Of a stretch of DNA of 55,035 nt, positions 1 to 7,850 are shown one piece after another. Every line of letters starts with the position of its first letter. Positions within the stretch are counted from its first letter, which is position 1. The notes below the pieces were generated by a model. It saw nothing but the letters and a program-made list of their open reading frames with translations, ran no database searches and was not told the DNA's origin. The stretch is from an uncultured Collinsella sp. (GTDB taxonomy: Bacteria; Actinomycetota; Coriobacteriia; Coriobacteriales; Coriobacteriaceae). The stretch is from NCBI GenBank assembly GCA_902464565.1, contig CABQJV010000010.1, positions 1 to 55,035 on the forward strand, in the 5' to 3' direction. Made by a program: the position numbers and the translations under genes.

Positions 1-27
1 GCAAAACAGTCCCTATTTCACCGCAAC
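1..27. repeat. Truncated copy of an intergenic hairpin repeat
   Basis: The first bases match the right arm of the inverted repeat at 20963-21036: CCCTATTTCACCGCAAC here against CCGTATTCCACCGCAAC there. The preceding ACAGT also resembles the inner part of that element. The other arm would lie outside the window. It sits just downstream of the release-factor-like gene. Confidence 0.5.
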
Positions 28-39
28 TTATTGAGAAGA

Positions 40-420
40 TCATTCCTCCCCGCCTGGCTTACGACGGTTGGCCTTTTTAATCGCGTTGAAGTGCTTGTCG
101 TTGAGCCTGCGCTGGCGCGATCGCTGAGGCACCTTGGTCTTTACGCGTCGGCGCGGCGGACGCCCGCGACGCTCAAGCTCTGCCCTCAGCTTACGCAGAC
201 AGCTCGCACGGTTTTGGAACTGACTACGGCTCTCACGCGCCGTCACGACAATCCCCGTGGGCCCATGTTTCATGCGCACCGCAGAGTCCGTCGTGTTGAC
301 GCCTTGTCCGCCCGGACCCGTCGCGCGAAACACCTGCACCTCGCAATCGCGCGCCAACTCCTCGGCCGACATCTCGGCATAGCGTGCATACTCGCGCCAT
401 CCCATCTTGTTCTCGTCCAT
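40..420 (-). CDS. ArfB-like peptide chain release factor / peptidyl-tRNA hydrolase
   Basis: A 126-residue protein with one RF-1 catalytic domain and no codon-recognition domain. The GPGGQGVN motif (about residues 34-41) carries the GGQ that positions water at the ester bond of peptidyl-tRNA in the ribosome. It is followed by the conserved RSQFQNR stretch and a strongly basic tail (RRVKTKVPQRSRQRRL), as in ArfB/YaeJ-type rescue factors, where the tail enters the mRNA channel. The reading frame runs further upstream through a hairpin, but the ATG at 420 follows a good GGGGAGG ribosome site, so I start there. It lies 83 bases after xpt, behind a clear terminator, so it probably relies on leakage or its own promoter. 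Its function in stalled-ribosome rescue is inferred from the family. Confidence 0.85.
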   Translation of the reverse strand: MDENKMGWREYARYAEMSAEELARDCEVQVFRATGPGGQGVNTTDSAVRMKHGPTGIVVTARESRSQFQNRASCLRKLRAELERRGRPPRRRVKTKVPQRSRQRRLNDKHFNAIKKANRRKPGGEE

Positions 421-440
421 ATCAACACCTCCCCTCATAC

Positions 441-475
441 AAAAAATGTGACAAAGGGAAAGTCCCTTTGTCACA
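441..475 (-). terminator. Rho-independent terminator of xpt
   Basis: Perfect 13-base arms TGTGACAAAGGGA (447-459) and TCCCTTTGTCACA (463-475) with a three-base loop. On the minus strand the stem is followed at once by six T. It ends the xpt transcript just before the next gene's ribosome site. Confidence 0.85.
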
Positions 476-503
476 TCGCATACCAATCGCTTGTGTTGCG
501 CGC

Positions 504-1082
504 TTAGGCGAAGGTGATCTCGCCGGTCTCGCAGTCCATATCGGCGATACGGGCCAGGCTCTCAACGCGGAAGCCGCGCTCGCGGAGCTTATCGCCACCG
601 CCCTGGAAACCCTTCTCCACGGCGATGCCGATGCCGGCAACCTCGGCACCCGCGGCCTCGCAAATCTTAATAAGACCCTCGAGCGCGCAACCGTTGGCCA
701 GGAAGTCGTCGATAATCAGGACTTTGTCGCCCTCGGACAGGAAGCGCTTGCCAACGATGACCGGGTACTCCTTCTGCTTGGTAAAGGAGTAGATGGTCGT
801 GGCATACTGCTCGCCGTCGAGGTTGATGGACTGCGCCTTCTTGGCAAAGACCACCGGCACGCCGCCAAAATGCTGAGCTGCGATGCAGGCCATACCAATG
901 CCCGAAGCCTCGATCGTCAGGATCTTGTTGATCTCGACACCCTCGAACAGACGGGCCCACTCGGCGCCCATGTGGTCGAACAGCTCAACGTCGCACTGGT
1001 GGTTGAGGAAGGCATCAACCTTAAGGACGTTACCGGCCTTTACGATGCCGTCATGGCGAATACGATCCTCAAGCTCCTGCAT
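504..1082 (-). CDS. xpt: Xanthine phosphoribosyltransferase
   Basis: A 192-residue purine salvage enzyme of the Xpt type. It transfers the phosphoribosyl group of PRPP to xanthine, giving XMP for guanine nucleotide synthesis. The PRPP-binding motif VLIIDDFLANGCA is at about residues 121-133, and the length equals that of Bacillus Xpt. The N-terminal start MQELEDRI matches the usual family start. It is followed by a strong terminator. In Bacillus xpt is under purine riboswitch and PurR control. I do not see a guanine riboswitch in the 159 bases upstream. A single CCGAAC (minus strand, 1131-1136) resembles half a PurBox but has no partner half-site. Confidence 0.93.
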   Translation of the reverse strand: MQELEDRIRHDGIVKAGNVLKVDAFLNHQCDVELFDHMGAEWARLFEGVEINKILTIEASGIGMACIAAQHFGGVPVVFAKKAQSINLDGEQYATTIYSFTKQKEYPVIVGKRFLSEGDKVLIIDDFLANGCALEGLIKICEAAGAEVAGIGIAVEKGFQGGGDKLRERGFRVESLARIADMDCETGEITFA

Positions 1083-1241
1083 GGCGCAACCCCTTCTCGC
1101 GGCAACGATGCCGCGCGATTAATAAACGTTGTTCGGTAGTCTACCACGGACCGACCCCCGCCCGCCCCACAAGCCGCATCGCACCATAAAGCTGCAAGAC
1201 CAGTAGATAGGCCCGATTCGTGGCAAGCCTGCCACCACAAG

Positions 1242-2546
1242 CTAATGGCGGGAGCGCATCCTCACCAAACGAACCATCGTAAGCGCAAAGCCCACAGCGG
1301 CCACAGCCATGAGCACGTAGAACACCGAGCGAAAGCCGAACAGGAACACATCCGGACGACCTGCAACAATACTGGTCACAGTCTCGCCCATCGCCACGCT
1401 CATCTGCCCATATAGGATATGTGATGCCGCCGTAATGCCCACTGCCATACCCGCATAGCGCGCAAGGCTACCCAGGCTGCCCGCAAAGCCAAGCGCTTCG
1501 CGCGGAGCCGAGCCCATATACAGCGAGTTATTGGGGCTTTGGAAAATCGATGTACCGCACGACATAAATGCGACGCAGCACACGATCACGGGGATGGAAG
1601 AGTGCTCGTCGAGCGTGCTTACCGCAAAAAGACCGCACACGTACACGCCCAGGCCGACCGCCGTAGGACCCTCGCAGCCAACACGGTCCGAAACCGTACC
1701 CGATAGCGGACCAATAAAGGCATTCACCATCGGTAGTGCCAAAAAGAGCAGTCCGGAAATGTCGGAACCAAACCCGTGCGCATCCTGAAAATAGAACGGA
1801 AGAATAAACTCGGATGCGCCAATACCAACGAACACGATGAGCATGCAGGCAAGGTTGATGGTAAAGGCCGAATTTGCAAAGCAGCGACGCGCGGCCTCCG
1901 CCAGCGACATGGGGCGCTCGCCGGCCTCCGGCTTAACATGCGGCAGCGTGTAGAGCCCCACGATAAACGAGATGACGCCAATGGGCAGGTTGATGAGGAA
2001 GATGCTCTCCCAGGGAAAGCTTGCCACCAGCATGCCGCCGAGCACGGGGCCACACATCATGCCGAGGGCCACGAAGGTCGCGAGAATACCCATAGCACGA
2101 CCGCGCTCGCGCGCCGGAAACGACTCGGTGATGATACCCATGTTGTTAGCCATGGCCGCCGCGCAACCGACGCCCTGAACAATGCGTGCCAGGATAAGAA
2201 CCTCGAGCGAGGCCGAAAGGCCGCACAGCAGCGAGCCGACCGAAAAGACGATGACGCCCAGCTGGAACACACCCACCTTGCCGCGCACGTCGCCCAGGCG
2301 GCCAAACGGCAACATGGCCACGCACGTCGCAAGCAGATACACCGAACTCACCAGCTGGATGCGGTCGAGGCCCACGCCCAGCTCCTTTTGCATCACGGGC
2401 AGCGCCACGGTCACGACGGTCGAATCCAGACACACCATAAACGTCATGATGAGCACGGTAAACAGAATCGCCCATTTATTCTTGCCATGGGTGTCGCCCT
2501 CAAGGGCAATGTGCTCGCGGCGCAGCTGCTCTGCGGTTTTCTCCAT
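1242..2546 (-). CDS. MFS drug-efflux-type transporter (DHA2-like)
   Basis: A 434-residue integral membrane protein of the major facilitator superfamily. The first helix contains the LDSTVVTVALP motif typical of DHA2 (EmrB/QacA) proton-driven exporters. The loop motif GRLGDVRGK and the LARIVQGVGCAA motif follow. About 12-14 hydrophobic helices are visible, and the C-terminus is a short basic tail. The frame allows ATG at 2552, but the ATG at 2546 has better spacing from GAAAGGATGG, so I start there. The substrate cannot be told from sequence. It stands alone between xpt and the sulfhydrylase gene, whose terminator precedes it. Confidence 0.85.
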   Translation of the reverse strand: MEKTAEQLRREHIALEGDTHGKNKWAILFTVLIMTFMVCLDSTVVTVALPVMQKELGVGLDRIQLVSSVYLLATCVAMLPFGRLGDVRGKVGVFQLGVIVFSVGSLLCGLSASLEVLILARIVQGVGCAAAMANNMGIITESFPARERGRAMGILATFVALGMMCGPVLGGMLVASFPWESIFLINLPIGVISFIVGLYTLPHVKPEAGERPMSLAEAARRCFANSAFTINLACMLIVFVGIGASEFILPFYFQDAHGFGSDISGLLFLALPMVNAFIGPLSGTVSDRVGCEGPTAVGLGVYVCGLFAVSTLDEHSSIPVIVCCVAFMSCGTSIFQSPNNSLYMGSAPREALGFAGSLGSLARYAGMAVGITAASHILYGQMSVAMGETVTSIVAGRPDVFLFGFRSVFYVLMAVAAVGFALTMVRLVRMRSRH

Positions 2547-2572
2547 ATCCATCCTTTCGAGTGGCGCAACGC

Positions 2573-2618
2573 AAAAACGGGGCCCCGATCGCCTGCGAAC
2601 AGTCGCGATTGGGGTCCC
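2573..2618 (-). terminator. Terminator of the O-acetylhomoserine sulfhydrylase gene
   Basis: Imperfect 14-base arms at 2579-2592 (GGGGCCCCGATCGC) and 2605-2618, followed on the minus strand by G and five T. It separates metY from the MFS gene. Confidence 0.8.
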
Positions 2619-2687
2619 GCCTACGGAATCGGAACTAAAGGTCGCCGGAGCTTTCTGCCAGCATCGGCGCCTTATGCGAACGCTAGC

Positions 2688-3971
2688 CTAGCACTGCTCG
2701 AGTGCCTGCTCAAGGTCGGCAATCAGGTCGGCCGTGTCCTCGAGGCCGCACGACAGACGCACCATGTCGGCGGAGATGCCACAGGCGATGAGCTCCTCAT
2801 CGTTCATCTGGCGATGCGTGGCATTAGCGGGATGCAGGCAGCAAGTGCGGGCGTCGGCCACGTGTGTGGCGATCTGGGCGAGCTTGAGGCTCTTCATAAA
2901 GGTCTCGGCCGCCGCGCGACCACCGTTAAAGCCAAAGCTCACAACACCGCAGGTACCGTTGGGCATGTACTTCTGAGCCAGGTCATAGTACTTATCGCCC
3001 TCCAGGCCCGGATAGCTCACGAAGCGCACCTTGGGATGGCTCTGCAGGAACTTGGCGACCGCCAGGCCGTTCTCACAATGACGCGGCATGCGCACGTGCA
3101 GGCTCTCGAGCGAGCTGTTCAAGAAAAACGCCGCCTGCGGGTTTTGCATGGGACCAAGATCGCGCATGAGCTGAGCGGTTGCCTTGGTAATGAAGGCGCC
3201 CTCGCGACCGAACTTCTCGGCATACGTCACGCCGTGGTAGCTCTCGTCAGGCGTGGTGAGACCCGGGAACTTGTCCGCATGGGCCATCCAGTCAAACTGA
3301 CCGTGGTCGACGATCACGCCGCCCAGGTAGGCAGCATGTCCATCCATGTACTTGGTGGTGGAGTGCGTAACGATGTCGGCGCCCCACTCAAAGGGACGGC
3401 ACATCACGGGCGTCGGGAAGGTGTTGTCGACCATCAGCGGCACGCCGTGGTCATGCGCGGCCTTGGCAAAGCGCTCAATATCGAGCACGGCGAGGGCGGG
3501 ATTGGCGATGGTCTCGCCAAAGACGAGCTTGGTGTTGGGCTGGAAGGCTGCCTCGAGCTCCTCATCGGTGCAGTCGGGGGCAACGAACGTGCAGGTCAAG
3601 CCCATACGACCCATGGTATGGGCAAGCAGGTTGTACGTACCGCCGTAGATGGCAGAGCTTGCGACCACGTGATCGCCGGCACCGGCCACGTTAAAGATCG
3701 CGAGGAAGTTCGCAGCCATGCCCGAGCTCGTGAGCATCGCTGCGGTGCCGCCCTCCATCTCGCAGATCTTGGCGGCAACCAAATCGCACGTGGGGTTCTG
3801 CAGACGGCTGTAGAAGTAGCCCGACTCCTCCAGGTCAAACAGCTTGCCCATGTGCTCGGACGTGTCGTACTTCCACGTGGTTGACTGGTAGATAGGCACT
3901 TGGCGCGGCTCCGCATCGCCCGGGCGATAGCCGCCCTGAACACATGTGGTACCGATGGTCTGCTCGCTCAT
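2688..3971 (-). CDS. metY: O-acetylhomoserine aminocarboxypropyltransferase (sulfhydrylase)
   Basis: A 427-residue PLP enzyme of the Cys/Met metabolism family. It makes homocysteine (or methionine with methanethiol) from O-acetylhomoserine and sulfide. The PLP lysine is K207 in HSTTKYMDGH. Other family marks are the YSRLQNPTC motif near residue 54, GMAANFLAI near 84 and VDNTFPTPV at 181. The long insertion after residue 220 (GGVIVDHGQFDW) is typical of MetY rather than the shorter cystathionine enzymes. The ATG at 3971 follows GGGAGCTAGAT. No S-box or other riboswitch is visible in the short divergent region upstream. A strong terminator follows the gene. Exact substrate preference (acetyl against succinyl) is inferred. 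Confidence 0.9.
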   Translation of the reverse strand: MSEQTIGTTCVQGGYRPGDAEPRQVPIYQSTTWKYDTSEHMGKLFDLEESGYFYSRLQNPTCDLVAAKICEMEGGTAAMLTSSGMAANFLAIFNVAGAGDHVVASSAIYGGTYNLLAHTMGRMGLTCTFVAPDCTDEELEAAFQPNTKLVFGETIANPALAVLDIERFAKAAHDHGVPLMVDNTFPTPVMCRPFEWGADIVTHSTTKYMDGHAAYLGGVIVDHGQFDWMAHADKFPGLTTPDESYHGVTYAEKFGREGAFITKATAQLMRDLGPMQNPQAAFFLNSSLESLHVRMPRHCENGLAVAKFLQSHPKVRFVSYPGLEGDKYYDLAQKYMPNGTCGVVSFGFNGGRAAAETFMKSLKLAQIATHVADARTCCLHPANATHRQMNDEELIACGISADMVRLSCGLEDTADLIADLEQALEQC

Positions 3972-4202
3972 ATCTAGCTCCCTTGCCTGGGTTTTAGTTT
4001 TATTCGGTTCACGATACCGCTACCCTGCACCCCTCTCAACCCATCCCCAAGGTAGGTTATGGGACAAATTGATCAGGGGCATTTATCTCAAGCCTTGGGC
4101 ATTTGCTCGATAGATAAAAATGAGGCATCCATGAAGCTCTCGATGATTACACGCACCGTCACGGGTACCATAGGCGGGTACACCATGACCAAGGAGACAA
4201 CG

Positions 4203-4649
4203 ATGAAGCAAATCGATACGGCCCAGCTCGATATCACCGCCTGTCAGGCTCAGGCTGCCGAATACCACGCCCGTGGCTTTAACTGCGCCCAGGCCGTCGC
4301 CTGCACGCTCGCGCCCGCCGTCGGACTCGACCCCCAGATCGCCTTTACCCTCACCGAGGGCTTTGGCGCCGGCATGGGCGGCATGACCGAAACCTGCGGC
4401 GCCATCTCGGGCGCCGTGGCCATCATGGGCTTCGTGATGAGCGACGGCATGGAAAACCCCAAGACCAAGGGCCAGACCTACAAGCTGTCGCGCGAAATCG
4501 CCAAGCGTTTTGGCGAGAAGAACACGACGACCGTCTGCGGCACGCTCAAGGGCATTGGATCGGATAAGGGTCCGCTCCGCAGCTGCCCCGGCTGCATCGA
4601 CGATGCCGTCGAGATCGCCTGCGATATGCTAAAGCAACTCGCCGAGTAA
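4203..4649 (+). CDS. C_GCAxxG_C_C family redox protein
   Basis: A 148-residue protein matching the C_GCAxxG_C_C family. The spaced cysteines are C28 (FNCAQAV), C65 in ETCGAISGA, C112 in TVCGTLKG, and C128 and C131 in SCPGC. A glycine-rich loop GFGAGMGGM precedes C65. The family is found mostly in anaerobes and is thought to bind a redox centre, but no reaction is established. The frame is open to 4059, but the ATG at 4203 follows AAGGAGACAACG with good spacing, so I use it. It converges on yigZ, and the two share a bidirectional hairpin. Confidence 0.88.
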   Translation: MKQIDTAQLDITACQAQAAEYHARGFNCAQAVACTLAPAVGLDPQIAFTLTEGFGAGMGGMTETCGAISGAVAIMGFVMSDGMENPKTKGQTYKLSREIAKRFGEKNTTTVCGTLKGIGSDKGPLRSCPGCIDDAVEIACDMLKQLAE

Positions 4650-4667
4650 ACGGCTGCAACAGAAAAC

Positions 4668-4712
4668 GACGGCCGGCGCGCTTGGGATCCATCCAAAAGC
4701 ACGCCGGCCGTC
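4668..4712. terminator. Bidirectional hairpin between convergent genes
   Basis: Arms GACGGCCGGCG (4668-4678) and CGCCGGCCGTC (4702-4712), with further pairing inside the loop. On the minus strand it is followed by GTTTTC, so it terminates yigZ best. On the plus strand it has no clear T-run. Confidence 0.65.
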
Positions 4713-4716
4713 GCCG

Positions 4717-5355
4717 TTAGAACTCGGCAAATTCGGGAGCGCCGACCTCGATCTCCTCGCGCCCCGCCATAAGCTCGCGCATCTTGGCGCAAAATGGCTC
4801 CTGCTCCCCCGCCTTAAACACCAAGTGAAGTGTCACGGCATCCGCGTAATCGGTATCCAAAACCTTGGCACCCGAATCCTGCGCCAAACGAAGCACCTGC
4901 TCATACTGTGGATAGGCCACATGCACGTCAACAGGCACGACACTCGTCATCTCGACGATCTGCCCGGCCTCCCGAGCAGCCGTCACCGCCGTCTGCGTCG
5001 CCGCGGTATAGGCGCGCACCAAGCCACCAGGCCCCAACAGCGTGCCACCAAAATAGCGCGTCACTACGCAGCAAACATTTTTGAGCCCCGCGCCGCGCAG
5101 TACCTCGAGCGTCGGCATGCCGCTCGTGCGGCTCGGCTCACCGTCATCGCTCTGGCGCTCACGTCCATCGACTAAAATCCACGCGGGAACATTGTGTCGA
5201 GCGTCGTAATGACGTTTGCGAACGGTCTCGATAAAGGCATTCGCCTCATCCTCGGACTCAATATGGACCAGCTGGGCAATAAACCGGCTCTTGCGGTCCA
5301 CAAACTCGCCCGAAGCCTCAATATTCGATTGCAGAGTAAAATAGCTGTCCAACAA
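4717..5355 (-). CDS. YigZ / IMPACT family protein
   Basis: A 212-residue protein of the UPF0029 (YigZ/IMPACT) family. The signature runs from DDGEPSRTSGMP through VVTRYFGGTLLGPGGLVRAY at about residues 70-115, followed by the usual smaller C-terminal domain. Bacterial members have no settled function; the eukaryotic relative IMPACT regulates the Gcn2 kinase. The start is a TTG (5355, with a second TTG just after it) behind GAGGGG; no ATG is placed suitably. It converges with the C_GCAxxG protein gene and lies downstream of rnpB on the same strand. Confidence 0.85.
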   Translation of the reverse strand: MLDSYFTLQSNIEASGEFVDRKSRFIAQLVHIESEDEANAFIETVRKRHYDARHNVPAWILVDGRERQSDDGEPSRTSGMPTLEVLRGAGLKNVCCVVTRYFGGTLLGPGGLVRAYTAATQTAVTAAREAGQIVEMTSVVPVDVHVAYPQYEQVLRLAQDSGAKVLDTDYADAVTLHLVFKAGEQEPFCAKMRELMAGREEIEVGAPEFAEF

Positions 5356-5459
5356 AGCCCCTCAACAACAAGCAAAGCAACAAACAGCCTCAATAATACG
5401 GCAAAGACAGCACCGTTGCCCTCGCCAACAAGAACGGAAACGCCCATGATGCCGTCACC

Positions 5460-5500
5460 AACAGCGAGAACCCGCCAGCGCGAGCAAGGTGCCTTGAAAG
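5460..5500. repeat. Structured intergenic motif, copy 1
   Basis: Contains CCCGCCAGCGCGAGCAAGG followed by TGCCTTGAAA. It matches 8653-8693 over about 38 bases with four differences. The core AAGGTGCCTT is itself self-complementary. Both copies lie upstream (plus strand) of a short CAGCGTCG tail, at 5650-5657 and 8761-8768. Confidence 0.65.
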
Positions 5501-5553
5501 TCGAGATTGCAAAAAAAATGAGGCTGTCGATGATCAGGCAAAGACAGCGAGAC

Positions 5554-5645
5554 GGCGTCAGCTGAGTCGATTTGGCCCGAAAGAGGAGGGAGCACGCCTT
5601 ATGGCGGCGACCGACGAATGAGCGCCAAATCGGCCAGCTGACGCC
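5554..5645 (-). terminator. Large hairpin downstream of rnpB
   Basis: Arms GGCGTCAGCTG plus CGATTTGGC (5554-5564, 5568-5576) pair with 5624-5632 and 5635-5645. It starts about 20 bases after the rnpB 3' end on the minus strand. The T content after the stem is modest, so its role as processing barrier or terminator is uncertain. Confidence 0.45.
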
Positions 5646-5665
5646 GCCGCAGCGTCGACAAGAAA

Positions 5666-6027
5666 GCTGAGTGGGCCTATAAGCCGGGTTCTGTCGTGAA
5701 CGGTCATTTATCTTGTCTGCACGTTACCGTGCAGCTCCACGCACGCTACCCGAACGCGGACCGGGCCGGCCCATAGCGTTCCTATTCGCGCTTGCTCCGG
5801 ATGGGGCTTGCCAAGCCGCCGTGTTGCCACGACGCTGGTGGTCTCTTACACCACCGTTTCAGCTTTTCCCTTTACGCCTTGCGGCGCAGGTGGGAGTCTT
5901 CTTTTCTGCGGCGCTTTCCGTCGGATCACTCCGCCCGGCCGTTAGCCGGCATCCCGCCCTCTGGAGCCCGGACTTTCCTCACGCGTGCTGCAAGCAGCAC
6001 ATCGCGCGACCGTCTGGCCCACTCAGC
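5666..6027 (-). ncRNA. rnpB: RNase P RNA, type A
   Basis: The catalytic RNA of RNase P, about 362 bases, which matures tRNA 5' ends together with RnpA. The ends pair as helix P1: GCTGAGTGGG at 6018-6027 (minus) against the complement at 5666-5675. The conserved 5' core reads GAGGAAAGTCCGGGCTC on the minus strand, and the conserved 3' part appears on the plus strand as ATAAGCCGGGTTCTGTCG. The P15/L15 tRNA-CCA binding GGTT is present. An extended -10 box sits eight bases before the 5' end. The ORFs crossing this region are shadows. Confidence 0.95.
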
Positions 6028-6035
6028 AGTGCAAG

Positions 6036-6044
6036 AGTGTAGCA
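6036..6044 (-). promoter_or_regulatory. Extended -10 promoter element of rnpB
   Basis: The minus strand reads TGCTACACT, an extended -10 (TGnTACACT), ending eight bases before the RNase P RNA 5' end. The -35 is weak (TTGCCT at about 15 bases spacing). Confidence 0.5.
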
Positions 6045-6310
6045 CACCGTTGTCACAGGCAATGGCACAACACAAGCGTTCGACACGATAAACCAAGAAC
6101 CACGCTATGCAGTACAATAGTATCGTCGATGGGCAACGTCGTCAGTCGAGACGCGACCGCGCTCCGCACCCCTCCGTCTACTCGGTGCGTTCCCGCCTCC
6201 TCCCCGAGGCGGGATGTCGGCATTTTTCATGCACCAACAACCCAATAGCCCGTGAACAGCCTAGACGGCATTGCACACGGGCGGCATCGCGCACCTCAGC
6301 AACAAATGCA
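6045..6310. other. Gene-free region between rnpB and rpsA terminator
   Basis: About 265 bases with no credible gene. It holds a nine-base perfect stem at 6191-6199 / 6206-6214 (TCCCGCCTC and GAGGCGGGA). A TACAAT box is present on the plus strand near 6111, and a T-run at 6222-6226. This could be a small plus-strand transcript, but I see no conserved RNA family in it. Confidence 0.4.
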
Positions 6311-6346
6311 AAAAGGGACCCGTCCATTGCGGACGGATCCCTTAAA
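6311..6346 (-). terminator. Terminator of rpsA
   Basis: Nearly perfect arms AAGGGAYCCGTCC around a short loop, followed on the minus strand by TTTT. It lies about 20 bases after the rpsA stop codon. Confidence 0.85.
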
Positions 6347-6367
6347 ACAAGTGATCGTCAAACCGAT

Positions 6368-7534
6368 TTACTCGGCGTCGGTCTCCTCGTCCTTCTTCTC
6401 GGAAGGCAGCGGGGTGACCTCGATCTCAACGCCCAGAGTCTCAGCAGCAGACTTCATGGACAGGGAGATACGACGACGGTCGAGGTCGATCTCCATGACC
6501 TTGACCTGAACCTTGTCGCCCACGTGGGTGACCTGAGAAGGCTGATCGACGTGCTTGTTGGCCATCTCGGAGATGTGCACCAGGCCCTCGATGCCCTCGC
6601 CCAGGTCGACGAAAGCGCCGAACGGGACAAGCTTGGTCACAGTGCCCTCGACGATAGCGCCGACGGGGTACTTCTTGACCAGTGCGCGCCACGGATCCTC
6701 GGTAGTCTGCTTGAGACCCAGGGAGATGCGCTCGCGGTTGAGATCGACGTCGAGAACCTCGACCTCGACCTCCTGGCCGACCTTGACAACCTCGGAAGGA
6801 TGGTTGACGTGGTTCCAGGAGAGCTCGGAGATGTGGATGAGGCCGTCGATACCGCCGAGGTCGACGAAGGCGCCGAAGTCGACGATGGAGGAAACGGTGC
6901 CCTGGAGACGCATGCCAGACTTAAGCTTGGACAGGATCTCGGAGCGCTCGGCCTTACGGGACTCCTCGAGCACGACGCGACGGGAGAGGACGACGTTGTT
7001 GCGGTTGCGGTCCATCTCGATGACGCGGGCCTCGATGCGAGTGCCCATGTAGGAGGTGAGGTCCTTGACGCGACGGAGGTCGACGAGGGAAGCGGGCAGG
7101 AAGCCACGCAGGCCGATGTCGAGGATCAGGCCGCCCTTGACAACCTCGATAACCTCGCCCTCGACGTTCTCGCCGGAGTTGAACTTCTCCTCGATGCGGT
7201 TCCAAGCACGCTCGTACTCGGCACGCTTCTTGGACAGGACCAGACGACCGTCCTTGTCCTCCTTCTGGAGAACCAGAGCCTCGATGGGATCACCGAGTGC
7301 AACGATGTCTGCAGGGTTAGCGTCCTTGCGGATGGACAGCTCGCGGACCGGGATAACGCCCTCGGACTTGAATCCGATGTCAACGAGCACCTCGTCATGC
7401 TCGATCTTAACGACAGTGCCGTTAACGAGATCGCCCTCATCAAAGTCGGTAATCGTACCGTCGATGAGGTTGTTCATCTCCTCCTCATTGACATCGTCAA
7501 GAGAGAAAATGGACGAGTTCTGAATCTCACTCAA
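6368..7534 (-). CDS. rpsA: 30S ribosomal protein S1
   Basis: A 388-residue protein with four S1 RNA-binding domains at about residues 35-103, 122-187, 207-275 and 292-360. The last two are the canonical, best conserved pair (GTVSSIVDFGAFVDLGG...GLIHISEL). This four-domain form is usual in Gram-positive S1 proteins, against six in Escherichia coli. S1 helps the 30S subunit unfold and capture mRNA. The C-terminus is acidic. The start is a TTG at 7534 preceded by AAAGGGG; no ATG fits. A strong terminator follows. It is divergent from the HAD gene. Confidence 0.93.
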   Translation of the reverse strand: MSEIQNSSIFSLDDVNEEEMNNLIDGTITDFDEGDLVNGTVVKIEHDEVLVDIGFKSEGVIPVRELSIRKDANPADIVALGDPIEALVLQKEDKDGRLVLSKKRAEYERAWNRIEEKFNSGENVEGEVIEVVKGGLILDIGLRGFLPASLVDLRRVKDLTSYMGTRIEARVIEMDRNRNNVVLSRRVVLEESRKAERSEILSKLKSGMRLQGTVSSIVDFGAFVDLGGIDGLIHISELSWNHVNHPSEVVKVGQEVEVEVLDVDLNRERISLGLKQTTEDPWRALVKKYPVGAIVEGTVTKLVPFGAFVDLGEGIEGLVHISEMANKHVDQPSQVTHVGDKVQVKVMEIDLDRRRISLSMKSAAETLGVEIEVTPLPSEKKDEETDAE

Positions 7535-7850
7535 AGGTGGACCCCTTTCGAACTACGGGGCCCCGATTGCTAGGACCTACAGAAGGGTGCGACAAGCACA
7601 CAACGTTTAGGAACACTCGGGAGCCGACAGATACTAATGTGACGCTTATGCAATCACGTTCGTATAGGTTACGGGGAAATGGGTTCGATTTCAAGCGTGA
7701 ACTGCGTTTTTTTACTCGTGTGGAGACTTTTTCGTAATCTTATGGACAGCCGTCTCCACAACTTGACGATAAGCAGTTTGCCCATACGCCTTTGAGGTAA
7801 AGTATCCGGAGCCAACGATTCTGGAACGATTTTTCGAGAAAGGTGCCCGC
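7535..7850. other. Divergent intergenic region rpsA / HAD phosphatase
   Basis: About 316 bases holding the promoters and leaders of both flanking genes. I cannot assign -35/-10 boxes with confidence. A dyad of nine-base arms TGTGGAGAC (7719-7727) and GTCTCCACA (7752-7760) lies before the HAD gene. A GGGGCCCCG palindrome lies in the rpsA leader near 7557-7566. Confidence 0.5.

Larger units (their letters stand above)
5356..5665. other. Intergenic region between yigZ and rnpB with structured repeat
   Basis: About 310 bases without a convincing gene. It holds a 38-base motif (from 5460) shared with the region downstream of the cysteine desulfidase gene (from 8653). It also holds a large inverted repeat 5554-5576 against 5624-5645 (11 plus 9 paired bases) directly after the 3' end of rnpB. 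A 91-codon minus frame here (5172-5447) overlaps yigZ and is not supported. Confidence 0.6.

Noticed and set aside
1083..1241. Guanine riboswitch or PurBox pair before xpt
   Set aside because: None of the conserved loop sequences of the purine riboswitch is present, and only one CCGAAC is found, without the opposing half-site.
5172..5447. 91-codon minus-strand hydrophobic ORF
   Set aside because: It overlaps the start of yigZ in another frame, has no domain, and runs through the intergenic repeat region.
7660..7700. tRNA gene suggested by GGGTTCGATTTC
   Set aside because: The bases flanking the T-loop-like string cannot form a T-stem or acceptor stem.
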